Source of the DNA: an uncultured Hungatella sp.
Lineage (GTDB): Bacteria > Bacillota > Clostridia > Lachnospirales > Lachnospiraceae
NCBI GenBank assembly: GCA_910585435.1
Contig: CAJUEJ010000009.1
Coordinates: forward strand, 1-64,000
Direction of reading: 5' to 3'
Length of the DNA: 64,000 nucleotides
Shown here: positions 1 through 8,996 of the stretch, one piece after another
Layout of the letters: every line of letters starts with the position of its first letter
How positions within the stretch are numbered: the stretch's first letter is position 1
Program-made: the position numbers and the translations under genes
Notes under the pieces: generated by a model
Databases searched by the model: none
The model's input: the letters and a program-made list of their open reading frames with translations, nothing else
What the model was told of the DNA's origin: nothing

Positions 1-2
1 TT

Positions 3-200
3 TTAATCATGTGCAAAGTCATGGAGGATATGAGAAAAGAATCTTTACAAGAGGGTGTAAAAGAGGGCATAAAAGAAGGGGCAATAAATACTGCTAAAAG
101 AATGTTGGCAGATGGAATGTTGACACTTGAAAAAATTGCGGAATATGCAGGACTTCCTCTTGACGAAGTAAAAAAATTGAAAGCAGTGCGGACAGCATAA
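3..200 (+). CDS. Rpn-family recombination-promoting nuclease / putative transposase, C-terminal fragment (cut by window edge)
   Basis: The frame is open to the left edge of the window, so this is the 3' end of a longer gene, not a 63-residue protein. The visible part is a charged helix with repeated EGxxEG steps (EGVKEGIKEG, residues 15-24 from the first ATG). A short helical tail follows (MLTLEKIAEYAGLPLDEVKKL). This ending is typical of Rpn/PD-(D/E)XK transposase-like proteins, which are abundant in Clostridia; the nuclease domain would lie upstream and cannot be seen. A hairpin (ACAGCAT/ATGCTGT, 193-212) overlaps the stop codon. Family assignment rests on this tail alone. Confidence 0.6.
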   Translation, partial: LIMCKVMEDMRKESLQEGVKEGIKEGAINTAKRMLADGMLTLEKIAEYAGLPLDEVKKLKAVRTA

Positions 201-607
201 AACAATGCTGTAAGCCGGGAATCTAAAAACAGGTTCCCGGGTCAAAACTTAGATATTATTAGAAACGGGTACAATCCTCAAAACAAATCTACAGATGGGC
301 AGCGCACCATTAATGTTAGCGATGCCATCAACAAGCTAATGACCATGTTAATCTGGATATTGCCAGGATTGCTTATTCTGATGCTGCAGATAGGCGAATT
401 TCCGGCGAATCATCATTGGAAACTTTACAGACGCAAATCAATTCATTATACACTGAGGTTCAAGAAATTCAGGCTATAAATATAGAAATCGGGCAGGATG
501 TTGGTGTAATCAATACCTGCCCGTTTGTTTGTGATAGAATTATGAATTACTCTCAATGCAACTGTACAGACCAGACACCCGTCTAAGACAGCCCTCCGGA
601 ATTATTC
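201..607. other. Geneless 407-bp stretch with hairpins and a possible decayed coding remnant
   Basis: No intact gene. A hairpin CCGGGAA/TTCCCGG sits at 216-241. Positions 338-584 read in one forward frame without a stop up to a TAA, giving a plausible polar, helical peptide (for example DAADRRISGESSLETLQTQI). It has no start codon, and the frame just upstream (about 293-345) reads better one base off. This looks like the tail of a decayed gene. I cannot identify it. Confidence 0.35.
490..530 (+). terminator. Terminator-like hairpin
   Basis: CGGGCAGG (490-497) pairs with CCTGCCCG (516-523), followed by the T-rich run TTTGTTTGTG. The shape fits an intrinsic terminator on the plus strand. It lies inside the open frame of the possible coding remnant, consistent with that remnant no longer being a gene. 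Confidence 0.5.
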
Positions 608-2818
608 CTAATAGGATCCATTCATACGAATTTCATACATAATACTGCGGAAATCTCCCGCCTCAGGCAGGATTCTAAGCCCCGCATTCATCAGCGCAGC
701 CCCGGAACGGCACACGGTCTTCTCCCGTCCGGCCACATCCTTCACCTCATACATCTCCTTTTCATCCAGCCCCTTCAGACGTATACAGCGGCTCTTCTTA
801 TTTGCCTCCGCCAGTACCTGCACATAGACCAGAACCGCCTCCTTCCTGTCCTGGCTGACTGCCATCCAGCTGTCCCGCTTTCCGTTCTCCCTATAGGAAT
901 CCAGCCGATAATACTCCCCTTCTGCAATCACCTTGTGATAGCGGTGATACAGCCTTACCTGTTCTTTCACCATCTCTTTCTCTTCTTCGGAAAGCTTTGT
1001 AATATCCAGCTCATAACCAAAGGTTCCGGCCAGAGCCACATACCCCCGGGTCTCAAAAGGCGTCACCCTGCCTAAGATGTGGTTGGGACAGGCGCTTACA
1101 TGGGCTCCCATGGTGGACAAAGGATACACCATGGCTGTTCCCTCCTGGATTGCCAGACGCTCCACCGCATCCGTATCATCAGAACACCAGATCTGCGGAC
1201 TGTAATACAGCATTCCCGGGTCAAAGCGCCCGCCTCCGCTGGAGCAGTTTTCCAAAAGCAGATCCGGAAATTCTTCTATCAGACGTTCCTGCATCTGATA
1301 GACTCCCAGCATATACCGGTGGGACAGCTCCCCCATCCGCTCCGGCGGCAGTCCCAGGCTTCCCAGGGTACACAGGGGCCGGTTCATATCCCATTTCACA
1401 TAGGAAACCGGCGCCTCCCTCAGAATCTTTGCCACCATCTCATAGACTCCGTCCACTACCTCCTGTCTGGACAGATCCAGCACATACTGCTGTCTGACCT
1501 GGGTAATATCTCTTCCCGGAATCTGGATGGCCCAATCCGGATGAGCCCTGTACAAATCAGAATCCGGGGACACCATCTCCGGCTCAAACCAGATTCCAAA
1601 TTTCATTCCCATATCATTGACCTGCTGGGCCAGTTTTTTAAGACCGCCCTTTAACTTGTCTTCATTGACCTGCCAGTCTCCCAGAGAACTCTCGTCGGAA
1701 TCACGTTTTCCAAACCAGCCGTCATCCATGACCAGCATCTCAATCCCCAGTTTCCCGGATTCCCTGGCGATGTCCAAAAGCTTCTTCTCATCAAACTGAA
1801 AATAGGTTGCCTCCCAGTTGTTGATGAGAATAGGCCTCTCTTTATGAAGGTAAGGGCTGCGGATCAGGTGATTTCTGTACAGCCTGTGAAACAGACGTGT
1901 CATCTTCCCAAATCCCTGGTCCGAATAGACCATCACCACCTCAGGCGCGGTAAATGTGTCCCCCGGCTCCAGCTTCCAGCAGAACTCGTCGGGATGAAGC
2001 CCCATAACCATACGTACCGAATCAAATTGATCCTTCTCCGCCTGGGCAATAAAATTTCCCGAATATACAAAGTTCATGGCATAAACCTCACCGGTATCCT
2101 CCGTGGTCTCTGGAGTTACCAGCGCCAGAAACGGATGCTCCTGATGGCTGGACTCTCCTCTGAAAGAAGCCACCCTCTGCCTTCCGTACCCCAGAGGAAG
2201 CCGCTGGATATTCCTCTCTCTGGCCCATGCTCCCATCAGGCTGACAACCTGGAAATCCCTGTCCTCCATGTCCAGACAGCCGCTGTATACCTTTTCCAGA
2301 TATACGCCTTCCTTTCCATGATTCTCCACAATCACGGATCTTGTGACCGCATCCACATCCTCAAACACCGTATATAAAAGGCAGACCCTGACTCCTGTCA
2401 GCCTGTCCTGGCAATACAGCTTTAATGTGGTACAGTCTTCCTCATTTCCCCAGGTAGCCGGCAGCCCGGAAAGCTTCGGCTTCCCCTGTACGATCTCAAA
2501 CCGGTCATATTCCAGTTCGCTGGCTCTGTACCCTGATTCCGTTCTCAGGCAGAAGGCTGATTCCCTGAAATCCCCCATCCCGCTTTCCGGAAACTCCATC
2601 CACATAGAATCCAGAAAACCACCTGTCTCCCTCTTATTCTTACTGGGAACAAACGGTGTCTCTTCTTCCCTTAAAAGACAACGGATATCCTCTGCGGGAA
2701 TCCTCTTTCCATAGTATCCATGTGCTATGTACCTATTGTCCACAATGGCAATGCCGTAGGTGGTCTTACAGGTGTTCAATGCAAATGTATTCCTGGTCTT
2801 GTCATAAATGATTGGCAT
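608..2818 (-). CDS. Alpha-galactosidase, glycoside hydrolase family 36
   Basis: 736 residues, the usual size of bacterial GH36 enzymes. It removes terminal alpha-1,6-galactose from raffinose-type sugars and galactomannan fragments. An N-terminal beta-sandwich (about 1-310) precedes the TIM barrel. Family motifs seen: VMDDGWFG (363-370), the nucleophile in KWDMNR (D477), CSSGGGRFDPG (about 525) and the acid/base region CSDDTD (D547/D548). There is no signal peptide, so it acts in the cytoplasm on imported oligosaccharides. No sugar transporter lies next to it, and the gene stands alone. It is divergent from the M18 aminopeptidase across a repeat-bearing spacer. Confidence 0.95.
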   Translation of the reverse strand: MPIIYDKTRNTFALNTCKTTYGIAIVDNRYIAHGYYGKRIPAEDIRCLLREEETPFVPSKNKRETGGFLDSMWMEFPESGMGDFRESAFCLRTESGYRASELEYDRFEIVQGKPKLSGLPATWGNEEDCTTLKLYCQDRLTGVRVCLLYTVFEDVDAVTRSVIVENHGKEGVYLEKVYSGCLDMEDRDFQVVSLMGAWARERNIQRLPLGYGRQRVASFRGESSHQEHPFLALVTPETTEDTGEVYAMNFVYSGNFIAQAEKDQFDSVRMVMGLHPDEFCWKLEPGDTFTAPEVVMVYSDQGFGKMTRLFHRLYRNHLIRSPYLHKERPILINNWEATYFQFDEKKLLDIARESGKLGIEMLVMDDGWFGKRDSDESSLGDWQVNEDKLKGGLKKLAQQVNDMGMKFGIWFEPEMVSPDSDLYRAHPDWAIQIPGRDITQVRQQYVLDLSRQEVVDGVYEMVAKILREAPVSYVKWDMNRPLCTLGSLGLPPERMGELSHRYMLGVYQMQERLIEEFPDLLLENCSSGGGRFDPGMLYYSPQIWCSDDTDAVERLAIQEGTAMVYPLSTMGAHVSACPNHILGRVTPFETRGYVALAGTFGYELDITKLSEEEKEMVKEQVRLYHRYHKVIAEGEYYRLDSYRENGKRDSWMAVSQDRKEAVLVYVQVLAEANKKSRCIRLKGLDEKEMYEVKDVAGREKTVCRSGAALMNAGLRILPEAGDFRSIMYEIRMNGSY

Positions 2819-3176
2819 CTCTGTTCTCCTTTTTAATCTATTTAAGTAATTTTAACTTTATTTTAATCTATTTTTCTGTATTGTCAATTACTTTTTATAC
2901 TGTCAGCGCTGCTTACGCTGTATCCTTGTCCTGTATCCTTATAATTTCCTCTTTCAATCTTTCCTGCAATCAGTTATACTATTCACAGTAACCCCCATAC
3001 CGCTTTGCCGGCACCACTATAATTGAAAGAGGGGTTACTGTGAACCCTCCGGGGGATGCACACAAAATGCCAAAGGCCGGCATTTTGGCGCGTCGTACGG
3101 TCAGCGCAGCAGGTGCGCAGACCTGCCATAAGGATTCGATACTTTCACAATAAACTTTCAAAAGGAGCATATTCAC
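2819..3176. other. 358-bp intergenic region with inverted repeats
   Basis: Contains the divergent promoters of the alpha-galactosidase and M18 peptidase genes, though I cannot fix -35/-10 boxes with confidence. It also holds a 14-bp perfect inverted repeat (2982-3044, listed separately) and a second imperfect hairpin around 3066-3086 (AAATGCC/GGCATTT). The peptidase ribosome-binding site AAAGGAG lies at about 3160. The hairpins make the spacer look like a short intergenic repeat element. Confidence 0.6.
2982..3044. repeat. 14-bp perfect inverted repeat
   Basis: TTCACAGTAACCCC at 2982-2995 is matched by its exact reverse complement GGGGTTACTGTGAA at 3031-3044. The 35-bp loop contains a CCGGC core. 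There is no T-run, so it is not a simple terminator. A similar short string (ACTATTCACAG) occurs near 44229 beside other gene debris, suggesting a dispersed element. Confidence 0.75.
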
Positions 3177-4472
3177 ATGAATACAGAACAGGCATTACAA
3201 ATCTTATCAAAAACCCTGACAGCCAGTGTCTCCCCTTATCACTGTATCAAAGAAAGCAAACGGCAGCTGGATGAGGCCTCCTTTCACCCGCTGAGTCTGA
3301 CAAAAAGCTGGAACCTGGAAGCTGGCTGCGGCTACTACATCCCTGTGTTTGACTCTTCCCTGATAGCCTTTACCATAGGCGAGAACCTGGGAGAGGCGCC
3401 TTCCCTGCGCATGGAGGCCGCCCACACAGACTGGCCCTGCCTGAAGCTAAAGCCCTCCCCCGAGGTGACCGAAGGCCGCTACGGCAAGCTGAACATCGAA
3501 GTATACGGCGGCCCCATCCTGAATACCTGGCTGGACCGCCCCCTTTCCATGGCAGGAAAGGTGTGTATCGCCGGCAGCAGCCCCTTCTCCCCTGAGGTTC
3601 GCTTCATCGACATGAAGAAGCCTCTCCTGGTAATCCCCAACCTGGCAATCCACATGAACCGGGAGGTCAATGACGGAATCAAATTAAACCCCCAGGTTGA
3701 CATGCTGCCCCTCCTTACAGTCCTTACAGAATCCCTGGACAAGGATCATTTCTTCCTGAACCTGCTGGCAGAGGAAGCCGGGTGCAGGCCGGAGGACATT
3801 CTGGATTATGAAATCTATGTGTACAACCTGGATGCCTGTACCACTGCCGGCCTGAATGGTCAGTTTTTCAGCGCCCCAAGGCTTGACAACCTTACCTCTG
3901 TCCAGGCCTGCCTTACTGCCATTACCTCCTGTTTCCGGGACGGCGGTATCAATGCCATCGCCCTCTATGACAACGAGGAGGTGGGCAGCCGGACCAAGCA
4001 GGGAGCCCTCTCTGCTGTCACGGAACGAATTCTGGAGAAACTGTTTACTTCCCTTGGGTACGGACGGGAGACCTATCTCAACGCAGTTATGGACGGCTTC
4101 CTCCTCTCCATGGATGTGGCCCATGCCATCCACCCCAACCACAAGGAAAAATGCGACATCAAGAATCAGCTCTTCCCAGGAGACGGTGTTGCAATCAAAA
4201 TGGCTGCCAGCCAGTCCTATTCCACCGATGCTTCCTGTGTCAGTGTCATAGAGAGCCTGTGCCGCAGCCACCAGATCCCATATAAAAAGTTTTCCAACCG
4301 CTCCGATCTGAGAGGAGGCTCCACCTTGGGAGCGCTGTCCTCCACCCTTTTAGCCATGAAAACCACGGACATCGGAGTTCCTATTCTGGCCATGCATTCC
4401 GCCAGAGAACTGATGGGCGCCTCGGATCAGCAGGCCTTAGTATCCCTGGCCTCCGAATTCTTCCTGGTATAG
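3177..4472 (+). CDS. apeB: M18 family aminopeptidase
   Basis: 431 residues. A zinc metallopeptidase of the aspartyl aminopeptidase type that trims N-terminal residues from cytoplasmic peptides. Family metal-ligand blocks are visible: EAAHTDWP near residue 82, DNLTSVQA, the YDNEEVGSRTKQGA block and HAIHPNH. The ATG at 3177 has a good AAAGGAG site 9 bases upstream. The gene is convergent with the PPIase lipoprotein gene and the two coding ends overlap by 36 bp (4437-4472). The symbol follows common usage for the short bacterial M18 family. Confidence 0.93.
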   Translation: MNTEQALQILSKTLTASVSPYHCIKESKRQLDEASFHPLSLTKSWNLEAGCGYYIPVFDSSLIAFTIGENLGEAPSLRMEAAHTDWPCLKLKPSPEVTEGRYGKLNIEVYGGPILNTWLDRPLSMAGKVCIAGSSPFSPEVRFIDMKKPLLVIPNLAIHMNREVNDGIKLNPQVDMLPLLTVLTESLDKDHFFLNLLAEEAGCRPEDILDYEIYVYNLDACTTAGLNGQFFSAPRLDNLTSVQACLTAITSCFRDGGINAIALYDNEEVGSRTKQGALSAVTERILEKLFTSLGYGRETYLNAVMDGFLLSMDVAHAIHPNHKEKCDIKNQLFPGDGVAIKMAASQSYSTDASCVSVIESLCRSHQIPYKKFSNRSDLRGGSTLGALSSTLLAMKTTDIGVPILAMHSARELMGASDQQALVSLASEFFLV

Positions 4473-5417
4473 GGCAAAGAAATTATCAGTGGATGTCTGA
4501 TCTTCTTCAGAAAAATGGATGTCCGCCCATATTTCTTCCGAAAATGTAACCTGGTGCTCTTCCTGGAACTGGTCATAAATCTGCTGAAAGACCCATGCTC
4601 TGCGTTCTTCCTGGATCTGGGTCTTTCTTTTTTTAGTGGCCTCTATCTCATAATCACTGACACACTGAAAAAGGTAACAGACATTTCCCACTTCCACCAC
4701 CTGGCTTACCTGTCCGGATTCCAGGGCAAAGGCCTCCTCTTCTATAACCTCAGGCTCCTGCCCACGCTGCATCTGGCGTTCTGTCACTTCAGCATCCGTC
4801 ACCTCCCTGGCCGCCGCTCCAAGCTCCTTCTCTCCCTCTACAGCCTTGCTGCGGATAAGCTCTGCCTGTTCCCTGTCATCCAGCACGGTCTGGCGGACTA
4901 AAATCACCTTGGCATCGCTGTCGCTGACCTCCAGATTTACATCCTGTGTCAGTTCGCCCACCACTTTGTTGGCCCTGTGATATTGCTGATACATAAACAC
5001 CACATCATCCAGTGTGACGCCCATATACTGGATATCCTGCTCACCAAGCCCGTTATAATACGTCTCCGCCATCCTGCGGATCCTGTCCTTCTCCCCATTG
5101 CCAAGGGTTATCTCCCGGCTGTCAGCCAGCATATTCATAGTCTTTAAATCTCTTAAAAAGATCCGAATCTGTTCCAAAAGATACTCTTCAAAGGTTCGTC
5201 CGTCCTCCAGGGCCACCTGCCAGATAGCATCCGTATACATTTTCTCGTACCGGTTCCTCTCGGTAGCCACCACAAGCATAGCCTGGGCCTTGGTATAATC
5301 CACATTCTCCGGAATATTGGACGCAATCGGAACTTCTCTTTTGCAGCCTCCCAGCACAAATACTGCCAGCACCGCAACCACAAGAAAACATCCATACCAT
5401 TTTTTCCTGCTTCCCAT
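4437..5417 (-). CDS. PpiC-type peptidyl-prolyl isomerase lipoprotein (foldase-like)
   Basis: 326 residues. A lipoprotein signal peptide ends in the lipobox LGGC (C25), so the mature protein should be anchored outside the membrane. The charged helical N-domain followed by a parvulin-like region (about 190-275, ending in LESGQVSQVVEVGNVCYLFQC) resembles PrsA/SurA-type foldases. The catalytic domain is divergent, so isomerase activity is inferred from family shape. It follows the HAD and maf genes on the same strand, separated by 84 bp. The C-terminus overlaps the convergent M18 gene by 36 bp. Confidence 0.8.
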   Translation of the reverse strand: MGSRKKWYGCFLVVAVLAVFVLGGCKREVPIASNIPENVDYTKAQAMLVVATERNRYEKMYTDAIWQVALEDGRTFEEYLLEQIRIFLRDLKTMNMLADSREITLGNGEKDRIRRMAETYYNGLGEQDIQYMGVTLDDVVFMYQQYHRANKVVGELTQDVNLEVSDSDAKVILVRQTVLDDREQAELIRSKAVEGEKELGAAAREVTDAEVTERQMQRGQEPEVIEEEAFALESGQVSQVVEVGNVCYLFQCVSDYEIEATKKRKTQIQEERRAWVFQQIYDQFQEEHQVTFSEEIWADIHFSEEDQTSTDNFFALYQEEFGGQGY

Positions 5418-5501
5418 CCCAAACTCCTCTCACGTCATAAACTGCCGTCTTTCGACACCCGCCGTTTTGCGCTGCCTTCCAAACCGCCGGACTCCATGCT
5501 C

Positions 5502-6287
5502 CTACAAAAGCATCTTCAATATCTTCAAAACACCGTCATTTCGGTTGGTATCCGCCTGAAATCTGGCGGCTGCCTTTATCTCAGGCCTGGCATTTCCCAC
5601 AGCAAAGCTGTAATACGCTCTCTCAAGCATCTCCATATCGTTCAGCTGATCCCCGAATGCCATGGTCTCCTCCGGCTTTATTTCAAGGCCTTTTTGCAGC
5701 ACCTCAATGGCCTGTCCTTTACAGACCCCCATAGCCATGCAGTCCATCCACATATCCCCGGATATAGTCACCTTCAGCCGTGCCTCATACTTTTTCCGAA
5801 TCTCTTCGGTGGCCTCCTGAACTCCATGCTTCTTGTAGGCAGATACCTTGATAAACCGGTCGTCCACCTTCCTCACATCCTCCACCATCTTCACCTGAAA
5901 CTTATATCCTTCTATGATCCAGTCCACAAACTCCTGGTCCTTCGTATCCATATATACCACATCCGGCCCGCTGAGCATCACTTCCAGCCCCGGTTCCTTC
6001 TTTATATCCTCCACCATCTCCATAGCCAGTCCCCTGTCAATGGTATTCAAAAACAGATTCCTTCCATGGCATCCTACATAAGCCCCATTATCAGACAGAT
6101 AGAAAACCCTCTCCTTCACAGGCTCAAACAATCTCTCAATACTCACCCACTGCCGCCCGCTGGCCGCCGCGAACTGAATCCCCTTCTCCTTCAGCTTAAG
6201 CACTGTCTCAAAAATCTCCGGATTCAGCCTGTTATCCCCATCCGAAACCAGAGTCCCGTCAATATCAGATGCAATCAGCTTAATCAT
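5502..6287 (-). CDS. Cof-type HAD-superfamily hydrolase
   Basis: 261 residues. Motif I is ASDIDGTLVSD (nucleophile D9, general acid D11) and motif IV is FGDQLNDMEML near residue 210. The domain between them makes it a C2-cap Cof/YbjI-type phosphatase, usually acting on sugar phosphates or flavin-type phosphates; the substrate is not predictable. It overlaps the upstream maf gene by 8 bp, which implies translational coupling. Confidence 0.92.
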   Translation of the reverse strand: MIKLIASDIDGTLVSDGDNRLNPEIFETVLKLKEKGIQFAAASGRQWVSIERLFEPVKERVFYLSDNGAYVGCHGRNLFLNTIDRGLAMEMVEDIKKEPGLEVMLSGPDVVYMDTKDQEFVDWIIEGYKFQVKMVEDVRKVDDRFIKVSAYKKHGVQEATEEIRKKYEARLKVTISGDMWMDCMAMGVCKGQAIEVLQKGLEIKPEETMAFGDQLNDMEMLERAYYSFAVGNARPEIKAAARFQADTNRNDGVLKILKMLL

Positions 6288-6876
6288 CCTCTTCCTCCCT
6301 TTCCACCAGAGACTTCCACTCCTGGTAAACCCGCCCTACAGGCAGTCCCACCACATTACTATAATCCCCATCTATCCTGGATACATACCTTGCAAACCTG
6401 CCCTGGATCCCATAGGCCCCTGCCTTGTCCATAGGCTCCTCAGACTCACCATACTCCCGGATCTCCTCCTCAGACATGGGATACAGGGTCACATCTGTCT
6501 TCTCCACGAAAGAGACTCCTTTCTGTCCCCTCCCCTCCTTACAGATCAGAGTCACCCCGGTAAACACCTGATGAGTCCTTCCCTGAAGGCTTCTTATCAT
6601 CTCGCAGGCCTCCTTATGGCTCCCCGGCTTTCCCATGTTCCTTCCGTCCACAGCCACCACCGTATCCGCCCCCAGTATCCATGAACCTTCCGGCGCCTCC
6701 CGGGCCACATCCTCCGCCTTCAGCCCCGACAATTCCAGAACCACATCCTCCGGCATAACAGCACTGGTTCTCTCCTCCACACCGCTTATCCTAACTTCAA
6801 ACTCCACCCCAATCTGTTCCAGCAGCTCACGCCTCCGAGGCGACCCCGAAGCCAAAATCCATCTTCCCTCTTTCAC
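6280..6876 (-). CDS. maf: Maf family nucleotide pyrophosphatase
   Basis: 198 residues. Maf proteins hydrolyse non-canonical or modified nucleoside triphosphates and slow septation when overproduced. The diagnostic N-terminus ILASGSPRRRELL (7-19) and the GADTVVAVDGR block (about 69-79) are present. It is first of the maf-HAD-PPIase run on the minus strand. No clear promoter was identified in the 218-bp spacer upstream. Confidence 0.95.
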   Translation of the reverse strand: MKEGRWILASGSPRRRELLEQIGVEFEVRISGVEERTSAVMPEDVVLELSGLKAEDVAREAPEGSWILGADTVVAVDGRNMGKPGSHKEACEMIRSLQGRTHQVFTGVTLICKEGRGQKGVSFVEKTDVTLYPMSEEEIREYGESEEPMDKAGAYGIQGRFARYVSRIDGDYSNVVGLPVGRVYQEWKSLVEREEEDD

Positions 6877-7094
6877 AACCTTCTATTGTCCTCCATTTCC
6901 CATCATCCGTCCCACCAACCACTACACTACGTCCCCAAACATAGCAAAACATTCCACAGCCTTCTATCCAGACCTGCACCAGCGATGATGCCACCTTTGA
7001 GGAGCAGCTGATACCGCTTATCTCCTACCCAGACCCCCGCCATAGCCAGCCCCCTCATGCAAAAAAGAAGCACCCCCCATAAGTTCTCTCCCAC
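6877..7094. other. 218-bp spacer, no gene assigned
   Basis: Lies between the PF06541-like membrane protein and maf, both on the minus strand. A 43-codon minus-strand frame (from about 7056) is open but has no recognisable similarity or convincing ribosome-binding site, so I do not call it. No tRNA or riboswitch fold is recognised. Confidence 0.4.
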
Positions 7095-7649
7095 CTATGA
7101 ACGGATGCTTAACCTTCCAATCACCGGCTCCGTCTCTTCATTCCCGGAGTCCCTCAATCGTTCTACAATACAATATATAAAGTCCACAATATAAAAACAC
7201 AGCAAGCTGATTGCCAGAAATCCCTCTATCTGTTGAGGAACCAATCCTGCCGCCCCGTGAAGAAATGCATTGAGAAATCTGAAATAAACGATTCCCAAAA
7301 GCCCCCATCCCAGGCTGCTCTCCAGACAGATGATCCCTTTGTAATTACACTTCTTCTTGCTGTAATCCCACCAGAAGCTTCCAAACAGCCGGATCATAAC
7401 CCCTGCGGTCACCAGCTCCATGCAGGTAGCCATACTCATAGAAGACATATACAAAAGCAGCGGTCGGTCAGAAATGGGCCCTAAGAACAGATTAGCCCCC
7501 ATAGCTCCAAACCCGTAGATGATACAGAATGGGCCATGGCCGAATCCCCGATCCAGTACCGGTCTTTTGTACTCCCAGGAAAGCACAACACACTCAAGCA
7601 GATATCCCAGAAAGCTGCAAAGGAAAAACCAGTTAATCATGTGGTACAT
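7095..7649 (-). CDS. Membrane protein of the putative ABC-transporter type IV family (PF06541-like)
   Basis: 184 residues with four or five hydrophobic segments. The first is at residues 4-20, followed by the family-typical SFLGYLLECV and RGFGHGPFCIIYGFG stretches. These small multi-spanning proteins are common in Lachnospiraceae, and the ABC-transporter label comes from family naming only; no ATPase is nearby. The ATG at 7649 is the only sensible start. It stands alone between the maf run and the PAP2-like gene. Confidence 0.8.
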   Translation of the reverse strand: MYHMINWFFLCSFLGYLLECVVLSWEYKRPVLDRGFGHGPFCIIYGFGAMGANLFLGPISDRPLLLYMSSMSMATCMELVTAGVMIRLFGSFWWDYSKKKCNYKGIICLESSLGWGLLGIVYFRFLNAFLHGAAGLVPQQIEGFLAISLLCFYIVDFIYCIVERLRDSGNEETEPVIGRLSIRS

Positions 7650-7790
7650 AAAAATGCCTACTCTCTTTTTAAAATCAGATAATCCTCCACCAAGATTACC
7701 GTAAAAGTATAACTCAAAAATTCACAGAAAGCAAGTGATATTTTCCTTACTATTTCTTAAAAAAATGAGTCCTAAAATAATTCCGGCCTG

Positions 7791-8246
7791 CTAGTAGGCC
7801 ATATCCAGAGCCAGGGCCAGCCCGATTCCCAGTATGGCTCCCGCCAGCACCTGGAGAGGCGTATGCCCCACAAACTCCTTCAGCTTCTCCTGAAACTCCA
7901 CCGCATTCAGTTTAAAAAAGTCCTGCTGCATAATCATGTTCAGCAGCTTTGCCTGTTTCCCTGTCTCCCGCCGTACACCGATAGCGTCATACATGACAAC
8001 CGACGCCAGCACAAAGCTGAATGCAAATTCATTGGAAGAGACTCCGCAGCACACAGCCGCCGAGGTTGCCATGGCACATACCGTGGCAGAGTGAGAGCTG
8101 GGCATCCCGCCGGAGCCTACCAGGCGCTCTGCTGAAAATGACTTATTCAAAGAAAAATCGATGATAGTCTTTAGTACCTGCGCCACCAGCCAGCCGGTGA
8201 CGGCACTGACCAGTATCTGATTGCTAAGTAATTCCTGAAAGATCAT
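7791..8246 (-). CDS. Divergent PAP2 family protein (DUF212, YuiD-like)
   Basis: 151 residues, a small membrane protein with the DUF212 signatures GGMPSSHSATVCAMAT (about 47-62) and the GVRRETGKQAKLLN block. It is related to acid phosphatase/vanadium haloperoxidase membrane enzymes, but the substrate is unknown. Helices are predicted at about 10-30, 55-72, 75-95 and 130-150. It lies 25 bp downstream of the HD-domain gene on the same strand, so the two may be cotranscribed. Confidence 0.9.
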   Translation of the reverse strand: MIFQELLSNQILVSAVTGWLVAQVLKTIIDFSLNKSFSAERLVGSGGMPSSHSATVCAMATSAAVCCGVSSNEFAFSFVLASVVMYDAIGVRRETGKQAKLLNMIMQQDFFKLNAVEFQEKLKEFVGHTPLQVLAGAILGIGLALALDMAY

Positions 8247-8271
8247 ACTCTTCTCCTGTCCTTTTCCTTTG

Positions 8272-8841
8272 TCATCCCAAATGTCTGGGCTGAAGAACCA
8301 TGAGAAACTGCCTCTTCATCTGTACTGCCACCTCTGCCACCCCGCAGAATTTATCTGCATATAAGATCACAAAGCCTTCCTTTGATTTGGGCGGAATGGG
8401 AGTCAGCGGCCACATATGTCGCAGGATCATATCCTTCTCCTTATCCGTAATGTGAAAATAGCGGACAGCATTGTTCATAGCCACTCTCGGGTGAGTAAAA
8501 CCGTGAAAATGATTTCCTGTCTCCCTGGCATGGGTATGCCAGTCATATAAAAACAGGTCATGTAAAAGCCCGGCCCGGGCTCCGGCCACATAATCCCACC
8601 CTCTGGCTTTACAAATCTTATATGTCATATATGATACCTGAATACAATGTGCCTTGCATGTGGTATTGCCGTGCTGAATAAACTGATCCATGGACTGAAA
8701 TACCGAATGATCCAGAATGTCCTGCACACAGGCCAGATATCCCCGGTCTCTCTCGTACTCTTTTTTTCTTACCCAGGATTCATCTCTCGCCCATTCTCTG
8801 GCTTTCTGCAATTCTTCCCTCGGTATCCTGTAATTTTCCAT
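8272..8841 (-). CDS. HD-domain protein (putative phosphohydrolase)
   Basis: 189 residues from the chosen start. The HD pair is in AGLLHDLFLYDWH, with upstream H-rich GNTTCKAHCIQVS and downstream ILRHMWPL, matching the metal-binding pattern of HD hydrolases; the substrate is unknown. I chose the ATG at 8841 because GAGGA precedes it by about 9 bases and homology-like sequence begins there. The frame is open up to 8985 (48 more codons, Cys-rich), but that part looks non-native. It lies between glgA upstream and the PAP2-like gene downstream on the same strand. Confidence 0.85.
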   Translation of the reverse strand: MENYRIPREELQKAREWARDESWVRKKEYERDRGYLACVQDILDHSVFQSMDQFIQHGNTTCKAHCIQVSYMTYKICKARGWDYVAGARAGLLHDLFLYDWHTHARETGNHFHGFTHPRVAMNNAVRYFHITDKEKDMILRHMWPLTPIPPKSKEGFVILYADKFCGVAEVAVQMKRQFLMVLQPRHLG

Positions 8842-8996
8842 GTCACAAAATCCTCTTTTCTTCCTCAGAGTCTCCCTCACAGCCGTCCATAAAAATCCGG
8901 ACAAAGGCTCCGGACATATACTGCAGCCCGGACACACGCCGGACTGCAGCAATCCATACATGTAACAGTTTTGAACCCTTCCCATCCCCAGGCGGA

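Noticed and set aside
5496..6434. 312-codon plus-strand open frame opposite the HAD hydrolase gene
   Set aside because: Composition is typical of an antisense frame and no motif is seen; the HAD motifs are complete on the other strand.
7780..7806. Terminator at the end of the PAP2-like gene (GGCCT/AGGCC)
   Set aside because: Stem of only five pairs overlapping the stop codon with no clear T-run.
8842..8985. N-terminal Cys-rich extension of the HD protein
   Set aside because: The frame is open but lacks a ribosome-binding site, and the internal ATG at 8841 has a good one.
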